Of a DNA stretch of 42,729 nucleotides, positions 16,967 to 25,380 are shown one piece after another. Positions within the stretch are counted from its first letter, which is position 1. Every line of letters starts with the position of its first letter. The translations under genes were made by a program, and so were the position numbers. Source of the stretch: JBHPCZ01 sp042573625 (GTDB lineage Bacteria; Desulfobacterota; Desulfobacteria; Desulfobacterales; UBA11574); assembly GCA_042573625.1 (NCBI GenBank), contig JBHPCZ010000022.1, forward strand, positions 1 through 42,729. The letters run 5' to 3'. The notes beneath the pieces were generated by a model that made no database searches, was not told the DNA's origin, and worked only from the letters and a program-made list of their open reading frames with translations.

Positions 16967-17563
16967 ATGGACACAAAAAGACTTATCATCGTCGCGGTCG
17001 GCGGACAGGGCAACCTTCTGGTTTCCAGGATAATCGGTGAAGCGTCGCTTCTTTCAAACGTCCCCGTTCGCATGAGTGAAATCCACGGCATGGCCCAAAG
17101 GGGTGGCGTTGTGGAATCATCCATCGTGTTCGGAGATGCGAAAAGCACTATCATCTCGGATGGTGAAGCCGATGTGCTGGTCGGATTTGAACCGTTGGAA
17201 TCTTTGCGGGCCCTGAATAAATGCAATGCCGGAACAATTGTTATTACAAATCTATCCCCGCTCTCGCCGTTTACCGTAACCACGGGAGGCAGCACCTATC
17301 CCGACCTGGATCTTCTCCAGGCGTTGATCCGGGAAAAAACAGCAAAATTGATCGCTCTCAATGCCACTGCCCTTGCAAAGGAAGCCGGAAATATTTTGTC
17401 GGTAAATATGGTTTTACTCGGTTCTCTTGTCCAAACCGGCAGCCTTCCGCTGGCAGCAGAGAGTGTGAAAAAGGCCATTCAGACAAGAACCCGGAAAGCG
17501 TTTCTTGAGTCGAACTTGAAAGCATTTGACCTGGGTTTTTCTGCCGCTAATACGCTGAGTTAA
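16967..17563 (+). CDS. iorB: Indolepyruvate:ferredoxin oxidoreductase, beta subunit
   Basis: The 198-residue protein is the gamma-type (POR/KOR gamma-like) subunit of the IorAB enzyme. The N-terminus IIVAVGGQGNLLVSRIIGEA (residues about 6-25) is the GGQG nucleotide-like motif that contacts CoA in related oxidoreductases. The stretch SEIHGMAQRGGVVESSIVFG is diagnostic for the IorB/PorG group. It completes the complex encoded by iorA directly upstream. The next gene begins 4 bases after this stop codon, so transcription probably continues into the K+ channel gene. Confidence 0.94.
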   Translation: MDTKRLIIVAVGGQGNLLVSRIIGEASLLSNVPVRMSEIHGMAQRGGVVESSIVFGDAKSTIISDGEADVLVGFEPLESLRALNKCNAGTIVITNLSPLSPFTVTTGGSTYPDLDLLQALIREKTAKLIALNATALAKEAGNILSVNMVLLGSLVQTGSLPLAAESVKKAIQTRTRKAFLESNLKAFDLGFSAANTLS

Positions 17564-17567
17564 TAAA

Positions 17568-18578
17568 ATGAGTATAAAAAGAAGACTCTACTTTGTGCTG
17601 GTCGCCATTTTCTTCGTCGTCGTTATGGGAAGTACCGGCTACTATATTATGTTCGGCGGAAAGCCTAAGTTCATGGATTGCCTGTATATGACGGTCATTT
17701 CTTTGACCAGTGTCGGTTACGGTGAGGTCCTAGACATTTCAGGGAATGTTCCGGCCCAGATATTCACCATGGTCCTCATTACGGCCGGAATGGGGGTTAT
17801 CCTGTACGGGATCAGTACCCTGACAGCATTAATAATCGAAGGAGAGCTCTCCGGAATCTTGAGGAAAAACAAGATGGAAAAACAGATACAAAAGTTAAAT
17901 GATCACTATATTGTCTGTGGCGGTGGTGAAACCGGACAACATGTTCTGACCGAACTCATCAAGAACAAAGAATCGGTTGTGCTGATTGACCAAAAAGAGG
18001 ACAACATCGAACAGTGTTTGCAGAAGTTAGAAGACCTGCTTTTCATACAGGGAGATGCCACCGATGATCAGATTCTGCTCAACGCCGGGATTGAAAGGGC
18101 CGCAGGGATCATCATCAGTCTGCCGTCTGACAAAGACAATGTTTTTGTTACCATGACCGCCAGAATGCTAAATCGAAAGATACGGATCATCAGCAGACTG
18201 ATACATCAGAACCTGGAGCCAAAACTCAGAAAAGCAGGGGCGGACCGGGTTGTGACGCCGAACTTTATCGGGGGAATGAGGATGGCTTCCGAAATGCTCC
18301 GCCCCACGGTGGTCGACTTTTTAGACAGCATGCTGCGCAGCAGCCAGGTTCAGCTTAGAATTCATCAGATCGTGATTACGTCAAACTCAACTGTTGTGGG
18401 AAAAAGCATTATGGAATCCGGCTTGAAAGACAAATTCGGACTGCTGGTTCTGGGCTCAAAACAGCCGGGCCAGGAAATCGAGTTCAACCCGCCTGCCACA
18501 GAAATTTTAGCCCCGGGCGTGACGCTGATCGTCATGGGAGATGTGGATAAGATTGCCGAAGCCAAAAAAGCGTTCTGA
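17568..18578 (+). CDS. Two-TM potassium channel with RCK (TrkA-N/TrkA-C) domains
   Basis: A 336-residue ligand-gated K+ channel of the MthK/Kch type. TM1 covers about residues 7-29, the pore helix and selectivity filter TSVGYGE lie at 47-53, and TM2 at about 64-90. The cytoplasmic part starts with the TrkA-N/RCK Rossmann fold HYIVCGGGETGQHVL (113-127), which binds nucleotide or divalent ions, and ends in a TrkA-C domain (about 255-335). It would act at the inner membrane in K+ conductance. It starts 4 bases after iorB, which suggests co-transcription, though a functional link to IorAB is not obvious. recN follows after 39 bases. Confidence 0.92.
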   Translation: MSIKRRLYFVLVAIFFVVVMGSTGYYIMFGGKPKFMDCLYMTVISLTSVGYGEVLDISGNVPAQIFTMVLITAGMGVILYGISTLTALIIEGELSGILRKNKMEKQIQKLNDHYIVCGGGETGQHVLTELIKNKESVVLIDQKEDNIEQCLQKLEDLLFIQGDATDDQILLNAGIERAAGIIISLPSDKDNVFVTMTARMLNRKIRIISRLIHQNLEPKLRKAGADRVVTPNFIGGMRMASEMLRPTVVDFLDSMLRSSQVQLRIHQIVITSNSTVVGKSIMESGLKDKFGLLVLGSKQPGQEIEFNPPATEILAPGVTLIVMGDVDKIAEAKKAF

Positions 18579-18617
18579 CCCGAATTTCTAATGAAAAAAT
18601 TTTAAAACTTTCCGTTT

Positions 18618-20315
18618 ATGCTTCAAGAACTCTCCATCAGAAACTTTGCCATCATCAACGACCTTCAGATATCCTTCTCAGACGGGTTGACCATACTCAG
18701 CGGCGAAACAGGCGCCGGAAAGTCTATTATCATCAATGCGGTGAATCTTGTGCTGGGCAGCAGAGCTTCTGCAAAACTGGTCCGAACCGGTGCGGAAACC
18801 GCGGAGCTCGAAGCATTGTTTCACATCGCGAGCAGCAGCAGAATTTCCGAAATTATGGAGGAAAACAGCCTTGACGCTTCAGAAGGTCTTTTGATCAGAA
18901 GGATCATTTCCAGAACAGGCCGGCACAAAAATTACATTAATGGACGCTTATCTACCATACAGCAACTCAATTCCATAACCGGAAATCTGGCCAGCATCTC
19001 CGGCCAGCATGCGCATCAGGGGCTGCTGCAGGAAGAACAGCATTTGATGATACTCGATCAGTTTGGAAATCTGACGCCGCTGCGCGGAGAGGTTTACACC
19101 TGTTTCCATGAAATTGAACCGCTTCTTCAAAAGCTGAAAGGCCTCGTTGATTTAAGGGACAGGCAGACGGAACACCTGAAGCTGCTTGAGTTTCAAAAAA
19201 AAGAAATCATCGAAGCCGCCTTAACCCCCGGAGAAGACGCGGCGCTTGGAAGAGAGAAAATGCGCCTGAAAAATGTTGAAGCACTTTATCAGGCGATCCA
19301 TGACAGCTTAGAAGAGCTCTACAGTGCACAGGGGGCCATTGTAGAACGGCTTTTCGAGGTGAAAAAAAATCTTGAGAAAGCATGCCAGATAGACCCTGAA
19401 CTCTCCCCAAGCGCTAAAAAGATTACTGGAACAACCTTTCATATCGAGGATATCGCAGAAGAGCTCAGAATCTATCTGGGAAACTTACAGATGGATGAAA
19501 ATCGTCTTGAAGAGATTGAAGAACGCCTGGATACGCTCTCCAGGCTGAAGCGTAAATACGGAAAATCCATTGAAGATGTCCTTTCGCATCTTGAATCCAT
19601 TGACCATGAACTTTCAAGCCTGAAGAATATATCCAAAACAATAACGAAAACTGAAGAGAGAATTTCCAAACTGCACGGAAAACTCGCCGGGTTGGTGATA
19701 AAGCTTTCAAAAAAAAGAAAACAGATGGCGGAAATACTTTCTAAAAAGGTGGTTAAAGAGCTCTCCTCCTTAGAAATGTCTGACACAAAATTCCATGTAT
19801 CACTTCAAACCGTTCCTGCGGGGAATCATACAGATCCATATCTTGCAGTAGAGGGGAACGCCATCAGTGAAACCGGAATAGATCGCTCAATCTTTCTGAT
19901 CGCGCCCAACGTGGGAGAACCTTTAAAACCGCTTTCTCATATTGTTTCAGGCGGTGAACTGTCAAGGGTCGTGCTGGCTTTAAAAGCCATTCTGGCCAAA
20001 ACCGAATCGGTGGAAACCATTGTTTTTGACGAGGTTGATGCCGGCATCGGGGGAAGTGTGGCTGAAGTTGTGGGCAAAAAACTATCTTCTCTTGCCCGTC
20101 ATCACCAAATCATCTGCATCACCCACCTTCCGCAGATCGCGAAATTCGGTGATTACCATTTCAGGATATCCAAGCAAGTTTCACGCGGCAGGACCCAAAC
20201 CCTCATCAACCTTCTGGATGAAACCGAACGAATAAAAGAGATTGCCAGAATGCTGGGCGGCGAAAAAATCACCCAGGCGATCCTTGATCACGCTCAGGAG
20301 ATGCTGGACAGATAA
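18618..20315 (+). CDS. recN: DNA repair ATPase RecN
   Basis: RecN is an SMC-like ATPase that helps double-strand break repair by bridging DNA ends for RecA. The 565-residue length is normal. The N-terminus MLQELSIRNFAIINDLQISF is typical, with Walker A GETGAGKS at about residues 30-37. A long coiled-coil region fills the middle. Near the C-terminus come the ABC signature HIVSGGELSRVVLA, the Walker B TIVFDEVDAGIGG and the H-loop ICITHLPQIA. It follows the K+ channel gene by 39 bases, so it may be the last gene of the ior transcript. It converges on the DUF1566-like gene, with 22 bases between stops. Confidence 0.96.
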   Translation: MLQELSIRNFAIINDLQISFSDGLTILSGETGAGKSIIINAVNLVLGSRASAKLVRTGAETAELEALFHIASSSRISEIMEENSLDASEGLLIRRIISRTGRHKNYINGRLSTIQQLNSITGNLASISGQHAHQGLLQEEQHLMILDQFGNLTPLRGEVYTCFHEIEPLLQKLKGLVDLRDRQTEHLKLLEFQKKEIIEAALTPGEDAALGREKMRLKNVEALYQAIHDSLEELYSAQGAIVERLFEVKKNLEKACQIDPELSPSAKKITGTTFHIEDIAEELRIYLGNLQMDENRLEEIEERLDTLSRLKRKYGKSIEDVLSHLESIDHELSSLKNISKTITKTEERISKLHGKLAGLVIKLSKKRKQMAEILSKKVVKELSSLEMSDTKFHVSLQTVPAGNHTDPYLAVEGNAISETGIDRSIFLIAPNVGEPLKPLSHIVSGGELSRVVLALKAILAKTESVETIVFDEVDAGIGGSVAEVVGKKLSSLARHHQIICITHLPQIAKFGDYHFRISKQVSRGRTQTLINLLDETERIKEIARMLGGEKITQAILDHAQEMLDR

Positions 20316-20337
20316 TACCGGTTATAGAAAGAAATTA

Positions 20338-20778
20338 TTATTCCAATATGGAACGAATTGCAAAAACCCGCTTGCTGCTTTTTAAATTTTTATGACTCCA
20401 GCCCTCACTGGCTCGTCTGCAGCCGAAGAGCCATGCCGACTGGCGACCTCTTTCCTTTCCAGACCATATCCACCATCCCGTCGTTTTTAACAAGGGTGGT
20501 ATGTTGCGTGATCCCATACCCTTATGATAAAGACTTTGCAGTTCATCTAATGTGGGCAGTCTCCAGCCGCCACCATCAACGGTAAGGCTTTCAACCCAAG
20601 ATACTGCTTCATAAAAGTTAGTGGGTTCATTCGGCCCTGCAACCCATTCGAGACCATACCATATATCTGTCACCACCCCGTTTTCTTTAGATACATAACG
20701 TTCTTCTTTAGCTCCACCGGCCAAAACCATGCAGGGTATACAGACAAACAACAAACCTAAAACCACAGCTCTTTTCAT
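20338..20778 (-). CDS. Secreted DUF1566 (Lcl C-terminal domain)-like protein
   Basis: From the ATG at 20778 the product has 146 residues; this start is chosen because a GGAGG lies about 5 bases upstream and because MKRAVVLGLLFVCIPCMVLAGG forms a clean signal peptide (cleavage probably after VLA). The reading frame extends 21 codons further, but into a relic of repeat element M. The mature domain contains GLEWVAGPNEPTNFYEAVSWVESL, GGWRLPTLDELQSLY and a WIWSGKE/FAIRSILE ending, the layout of DUF1566/Lcl_C domains seen in surface proteins. Function is unknown; it probably folds as a small periplasmic or surface binding domain. Confidence 0.8.
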   Translation of the reverse strand: MKRAVVLGLLFVCIPCMVLAGGAKEERYVSKENGVVTDIWYGLEWVAGPNEPTNFYEAVSWVESLTVDGGGWRLPTLDELQSLYHKGMGSRNIPPLLKTTGWWIWSGKERGRQSAWLFGCRRASEGWSHKNLKSSKRVFAIRSILE

Positions 20779-20813
20779 ATCTACCTCCATCGCTCTATAG
20801 TTTGTTAAAAAAT

Positions 20814-20896
20814 TGAGGAGTCGAAGTGTTTTTACTATCATGCCTTATTTGCATCGAAATAGATGATCTTTTTTTAAAGCTGGTACTGTTTGAGTG
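20814..20896 (+). repeat. Relic of palindromic element M (left part only)
   Basis: A degenerate match to the left 90 bases of element M. It keeps the TTGAGGAGTCG start (compare TTGAGGGGTCG), TTTTTACTATCAT (compare TTTTTATCAT), GAAATAGATGATC, TTTTAAAGC and CTGTTTGAGTG in the same order and spacing. The right half is absent. It sits immediately upstream of the DUF1566-like gene. Confidence 0.65.
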
Positions 20897-21729
20897 CATA
20901 TTTATGAAAACCGCTATAATATGTTTTATCATCACGACCTGAAAATACATATACTTGCCAATATACGAAATTTTATGTGATGTCAATTTGTTGTAATATG
21001 ATAAAGATGATATGTCATATAAGGTCGATAACAGGCCAAAATCAGCCATAAGACAAACAACAAAACTTGCGAAGAGCGTTTTGCACAAAACTCCGGGCAT
21101 TGAGCATCAAAAAATGTGCATAGCAAGGCGCCTCGACATGTTTTAACTCCTCCATAATGTCCTAAAGCAGGCATCCTGATTAACTGTGCATCCCCTTCCA
21201 ACTCACTGTGAATTTTAACTTTACAGAACGCCTGTGTAAACATCGATGAATAAAGAATCAAATATTGACAATTCTGGCATGATTCTTGAGACCATATAAA
21301 TACTTCAGTCTTAACCAGGACATATCATGTCAGAATTTAAAGTTTAAGTGTTTGGGTCGTCGTAAGGATTTGTGGGTTAAGCTGAATTTTAAATGTTTAT
21401 ATCGGACAGGATTAAGAGGAATGCTTAGATCTATTGCTTTCACGGTTTCCAGACGAAACTGTGAAAAAACAACCCCGCTTTCAGCGGGAAAAGAAAACCA
21501 AAACGGCAAATGGCATTTTTGATGGACCTCTATGTCGAGTCTTCATTGTTTTTTATGCCTTGAAGAACTCCCCTGGAGAAGGATTTGTGCTTTTGTCTTT
21601 TCTTCTCTCCGAGGCCTATGTTCTCCAATCCGGAGACAGGAAAGACAAAAAAATTCTGAGCCTCCTGTATATCCTGTCTAACGAAAAGAAAAAGATCACT
21701 TATAGCTGCACATTCGGCATCAAAACATA
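20842..21729. other. Long intergenic region, no convincing gene
   Basis: Nearly 890 bases separate the divergent DUF1566-like gene and the histidine kinase. Short frames exist on both strands but none has a Shine-Dalgarno sequence, family resemblance or normal amino-acid composition. It begins with the M relic (20814-20896). A small GC hairpin (CCCGC-tttca-GCGGG, near 21473-21487) stands out but lacks a T-run. The right part (21290-21720) may hold the kinase promoter; none could be assigned. Confidence 0.5.
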
Positions 21730-23943
21730 ATGAACCTGTATAATATCCCCCCCGCACTGACACTATGCTGTTTTTCAGGGATGGCAATGTTAACGGCACT
21801 ACGCGGCCGCAGAAACATAACCAACCTTCTCTTCCTTATCATCTGCCTTCTCGGTTCTATTCTCCATATCGATATACTTTTTGCATTCACCATGAAATCA
21901 GCTGGCCCCCCACTCTTGATCAGCCGCATGGATCACTTTTTATTAGTCTACTGTATCCCCGTATATATCCACTTTTTTCACAAATTTCTCAATATTACCC
22001 AGCGAAGGTGGCTTGTCCATTCTGCATATTTTTATGCATTTATTCTCATGTGCTTTACGCCAACTTCTTTCTACATTGAATCCATGCAAAAGCATTTTTT
22101 TGGCTTTTTTGCAAAGGGGGGTATACTTTACCCTTTTTTCGGGTTAGGCACATTACTTGCGACCATTTATGTTCTGATATTAATCTATCAGGCCATCGGT
22201 TCGGAAAGAAGTAATCTTCAGAAAAACCGGCTCAAGTATGTTTTCGCCGGCTTTGGTGTCATGGGTTTGATGAATGGTTTGAATGTCTTCCCGACCTACG
22301 GCTATTCATTTTACCCTCCCGGAAATTTCAGTTTTATCCCTCTGGTTGTTTTTGCTGTCGGGCTTTTCAAACACGATCTGCTAGACATGGGCATACTGAT
22401 CAAGAAGAGCCTTCTCTACTCTCTTCTTACCGCCTTTTTAACTTGTATATATGCACTGATCATTATTGTTGCCGACAAAGCCTTCAAGGATTTTCACTTT
22501 GCAAATTCAATTTACTTCCCGATACTCTTCTTTTTTCTGATTGCGTTTGTCTTCGGACCTCTAAAGACAAAAGTGCAGGCCTTAATTGACCACCTCTTCG
22601 ACAAAGGAAAATATGACTATCAGAAAACAATTAAAGGCGTCAGCCAGATGATCACCTCTGTACTGGATCAGGAAGAAATTGTAAAACGCCTTATGGATAC
22701 GGTTGTTGATGCGATGCTGGTTGACCATGGCGCCCTCTTTCTGAGTAACCGATCCGGCTCTGAATTTACACCCTTCACATCTCACGAAAAGTACAGTATA
22801 TCCAAACAATACAAATCCCTACCCAAAAAATCATCCCTGATAAAATATATGGATAAACATCGTCGAACCATCATGAGGAAGCATCTGAAGGAGAAAATTT
22901 CGGATACCCAAATACAAAGAGTTCTTTTCGATATGGGTGAACTTCATGCAGAGATCGCTCTTCCCATGCTTTTCAAAGATACCTTAAACGGGTTTATTGT
23001 TCTCGGCGAGAAATGCTCGGGAGATCTTTACACACTGGAAGACATAGATCTTCTTGAAACACTCTCTCGCCAGAGCGCGCTTGCCATAGAGAACGCGCGT
23101 TACTATAAAATAATCCAGGACCTGAATGTAAACCTTGAAGAAAAGGTGGAACAAAGGACGCTGGCGCTTAAAGAAGCATTATCCGAAAAGGAACGAACCC
23201 AGGAGCAGTTGGTCCGTTCGGAAAGCCTGGCAGCAATCGGTCAATTGATTGCAGGGGTCGCACATGAACTGAACAACCCGCTGGCCAGTGTCACCAGTCT
23301 GGTTCAATCCACCATAGAAGATGTCGAGCAATGGGACAAACAGAATCCTTTAAACGAAGACGTGATAGATGACTTAAAATTCGCGGATAAAGAGCTCGGC
23401 AGGGCAAAGTCGATCGTGGCCAGCCTCCTGAGTCTTTCCAGGCAGACCCAAACCTATTCAGAACCGGTCAGCATCAATGCTGTTGTAAAGGATGCCTTAA
23501 GGGTACTCCACAATCAGTACAAACACTACGACCTTGATATTGTCGAGAACTACACTAAAAAATTGCCTGAAGTTTATGGCAATTTTGCCAACCTGGGGCA
23601 GGTTGTATTAAACATCATCCAAAACGCCATCCAGGCGGTGGCCAACAAAAAGGGGATCATCCATCTTACCACTCGATGTGAAGACGACACCGGGCATGTC
23701 GTTTTTGAATGCAAAGACAACGGTCCCGGCATCCCTAAATCCATCCGAAAAGATATTTTTAAACCTTTCTTCACGACCAAAGCAGTCGGCAAAGGAACAG
23801 GACTTGGGCTGTATATTTGCCATGAAATTATTCAGAAACATGGCGGCGACTTCACCCTCCGGGAGCCTGATGGACAGGGTGCACGATTTGTAATCAGGCT
23901 GCCGACCCGCGTAGAGACCCCTCCATCATTCGTTTGTTGCTAA
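21730..23943 (+). CDS. Orphan membrane sensor histidine kinase with GAF domain
   Basis: The 737-residue protein begins with a multi-spanning membrane sensor region (about residues 1-285, some eight hydrophobic stretches) resembling histidine kinase N-terminal 7TM-type modules. A GAF-like domain follows (about 300-460), then a short coiled coil (465-505). The HisKA domain carries the H-box AGVAHELNNPLAS with phospho-acceptor His512. The HATPase domain has the N-box NIIQNAIQAV, G1 DNGPGIP, F-box FFTTK and G2 GKGTGLGLY. It lacks a receiver domain and no response regulator gene is adjacent, so its partner lies elsewhere. The signal is unknown; a membrane-soluble or lipid/quinone-state cue is only speculation. 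Confidence 0.9.
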   Translation: MNLYNIPPALTLCCFSGMAMLTALRGRRNITNLLFLIICLLGSILHIDILFAFTMKSAGPPLLISRMDHFLLVYCIPVYIHFFHKFLNITQRRWLVHSAYFYAFILMCFTPTSFYIESMQKHFFGFFAKGGILYPFFGLGTLLATIYVLILIYQAIGSERSNLQKNRLKYVFAGFGVMGLMNGLNVFPTYGYSFYPPGNFSFIPLVVFAVGLFKHDLLDMGILIKKSLLYSLLTAFLTCIYALIIIVADKAFKDFHFANSIYFPILFFFLIAFVFGPLKTKVQALIDHLFDKGKYDYQKTIKGVSQMITSVLDQEEIVKRLMDTVVDAMLVDHGALFLSNRSGSEFTPFTSHEKYSISKQYKSLPKKSSLIKYMDKHRRTIMRKHLKEKISDTQIQRVLFDMGELHAEIALPMLFKDTLNGFIVLGEKCSGDLYTLEDIDLLETLSRQSALAIENARYYKIIQDLNVNLEEKVEQRTLALKEALSEKERTQEQLVRSESLAAIGQLIAGVAHELNNPLASVTSLVQSTIEDVEQWDKQNPLNEDVIDDLKFADKELGRAKSIVASLLSLSRQTQTYSEPVSINAVVKDALRVLHNQYKHYDLDIVENYTKKLPEVYGNFANLGQVVLNIIQNAIQAVANKKGIIHLTTRCEDDTGHVVFECKDNGPGIPKSIRKDIFKPFFTTKAVGKGTGLGLYICHEIIQKHGGDFTLREPDGQGARFVIRLPTRVETPPSFVCC

Positions 23944-24026
23944 TTTTCTTGACAATCTTTGTGAGATGGTAATATTTTTAGTATTTGTTCCAATTCTGAA
24001 AAATATGCTTAAATAGGAGTATCCGA

Positions 24027-24272
24027 ATGCCGATTTATGAGTTCAAGTGTTTAAAATGCCAGGGGTATGTAGAGCTGCTCATCATGGACAGAGATGAAGA
24101 GATCGAAATGAAATGCCCTGAATGCAGTTCAGAGGAGCTCGAGCGGGTCCTCAGTGCGACCAGTTACAGCATGGGGCTGGGCTCCGGAGCAAAATCAAAG
24201 GTGAAATCTCAGACAAAGACCTGCTCAGCCGGGTCATGCACCACCTATGATATTCCCGGACCGACCCGTTAA
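24027..24272 (+). CDS. FmdB-family zinc ribbon protein
   Basis: An 81-residue protein with the FmdB-type N-terminal zinc ribbon: MPIYEFKCLKCQG, then MKCPECSSEEL, giving paired CxxC knuckles at Cys8/Cys11 and Cys30/Cys33. The tail is Gly/Ser/Lys-rich and carries two more Cys. These small proteins are widespread in anaerobes and named after a putative regulator in formamidase loci; their true role is not settled. A good AGGAG lies 8-9 bases before the ATG. The Fur-FeoA gene follows after 19 bases, so the two are probably co-transcribed. Confidence 0.9.
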   Translation: MPIYEFKCLKCQGYVELLIMDRDEEIEMKCPECSSEELERVLSATSYSMGLGSGAKSKVKSQTKTCSAGSCTTYDIPGPTR

Positions 24273-24291
24273 TTTTTTTTAAGGAATCCAT

Positions 24292-24972
24292 ATGAAACAG
24301 ATTCATAACCGTGAAAAAGAACAGTTCAAAAAGCTTTTTAAGCAAGAATATATCGATAATTTTGAGGACAGATACAAGATTCTGGAGGTGTTTCTCCAAA
24401 CTGAGCGACACATTACGGCCGACGATCTGATTCAGCTTCTTGAAGAAAACGGTTATCAAATAGACCCCGATTTTGTCCGAGATACCCTGAAGCTAATGTG
24501 CCGATTCGGTTTTGCTTGGAAAAACAGGTTTGATAACGGCTACGTGCGATACGAACACTTTCATCTGGGACAGCACCATGATCACATGATCTGTACAAAA
24601 TGTAAAAAGATTGTTGAGTTTGAGAATGAACAACTTGAGAACCTTCAGGAGCAGATCGCTGTGCGCAGCGGATTCCATATGCTTCAACACAAAATGGAAA
24701 TTTACGGCATCTGTTCCGAATGCCTTGAAGATCGCGATCAGCTTATTCAGCTTGTAATGGCAAAACAGGGTGAACGACTAAAAATCAAAGATTTTACCGG
24801 TGGTTCCAAAGCACGCATGCGCTTGTTGACTATGGGATTGAGACTGGGAGACGAGATCGATGTTATTACCAACCTCAATAAGGGGCAACTGGCAATTGCC
24901 GTGGATCAAAAACGGTATGTTCTCGGCCGCGGACTCGCGCAGAAGATACTGGTAGAACCGATTAAAAACTGA
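24292..24972 (+). CDS. Fur-family regulator fused to a FeoA domain
   Basis: The first 145 residues form a Fur-type regulator: an N-terminal winged helix (EDRYKILEVFLQTERHITADDLIQLLEENG) and a dimerisation/metal domain with HFHLGQHHDHMICTKCKKIVEF and a second CSECLED pair, i.e. the His-rich regulatory site and the structural CxxC...CxxC zinc site. Residues about 155-226 (RLKIKDFTGGSKARMRLLTMGLRLGDEIDV... ) form a FeoA/SH3-like domain. FeoA-like domains are well known at the C-terminus of DtxR/IdeR regulators, but a fusion to Fur is uncommon. Located just upstream of feoA and feoB, it probably controls ferrous iron uptake. Regulation by Fe2+ is inferred. Confidence 0.9.
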   Translation: MKQIHNREKEQFKKLFKQEYIDNFEDRYKILEVFLQTERHITADDLIQLLEENGYQIDPDFVRDTLKLMCRFGFAWKNRFDNGYVRYEHFHLGQHHDHMICTKCKKIVEFENEQLENLQEQIAVRSGFHMLQHKMEIYGICSECLEDRDQLIQLVMAKQGERLKIKDFTGGSKARMRLLTMGLRLGDEIDVITNLNKGQLAIAVDQKRYVLGRGLAQKILVEPIKN

Positions 24973-25142
24973 AAATGCTGAAGAAAAGTCCGCTCGGACG
25001 GACTTCAGGAGCAGCCCGGCGGTCTTAAGGCCAGCGGTCGTCTGCAACCCAACTTTGCATTGTCATTACAAGCAAAGCCCTCCTCAAATCCGCCACATCG
25101 GACGCCCCAAACCCAGCAGGTATATATCACGGAGATTGATGA
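24973..25142 (+). promoter_or_regulatory. Leader region of feoAB with hairpin and a dyad
   Basis: The 170 bases between the Fur-FeoA gene and feoA contain a 7-bp hairpin (AAGTCCG at 24986-24992, CGGACTT at 24999-25005) and a dyad at 25053-25077. The dyad pairs CTTTGC with GCAAAG at its ends and TTGT with ACAA inside. This dyad could be an operator for the fused regulator. It does not match the classical GATAATGATAATCATTATC Fur box. A GGAG lies 9 bases before feoA. Confidence 0.4.
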
Positions 25143-25370
25143 ATGCTTTTAAGCGAAATGAAAAAAGGTCAAACCGGAACAATCACCCGCATCGGTGGGG
25201 AAAATTCTTTGCGCAGAAGAATTCTTGAAATGGGCATTTTAAAAGGTTCAGAGGTCTATGTGGAGAAATATGCGCCGCTGAAAGATCCCCTTGAACTGAT
25301 CATCAAGGGCGCTCACATATCCCTCCGGGTCCAAGAAGCTGCGAAAATAACGGTCGATAATGTAAGGTAG
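25143..25370 (+). CDS. feoA: Ferrous iron transport protein FeoA
   Basis: A 75-residue SH3-like protein that associates with the FeoB transporter in the cytoplasm. It shows the family plan: an initial LSEMKKGQTGTITRIGGENSLRRRILEMGILKGSEVYVEKYAPL, then DPLELIIKGAHISLRVQEAAKITV. Length matches free-standing FeoA. It starts at the ATG at 25143, with GGAG upstream, and feoB begins 10 bases after its stop, forming the usual feoAB unit. The neighbouring regulator carries a second FeoA-like domain at its C-terminus. Confidence 0.93.
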   Translation: MLLSEMKKGQTGTITRIGGENSLRRRILEMGILKGSEVYVEKYAPLKDPLELIIKGAHISLRVQEAAKITVDNVR

Positions 25371-25380
25371 GAATACCGCA

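Noticed and set aside
20983..21261. 92-codon minus-strand frame in the long intergenic region
   Set aside because: No start signal or similarity, and amino-acid composition is atypical for a real protein.
21434..21730. 98-codon open frame before the orphan kinase
   Set aside because: No Shine-Dalgarno, odd composition, and no recognisable domain; treated as non-coding.
25000..25142. Classical Fur box before feoA
   Set aside because: No sequence close to the 19-bp GATAATGATAATCATTATC consensus was found in the leader.
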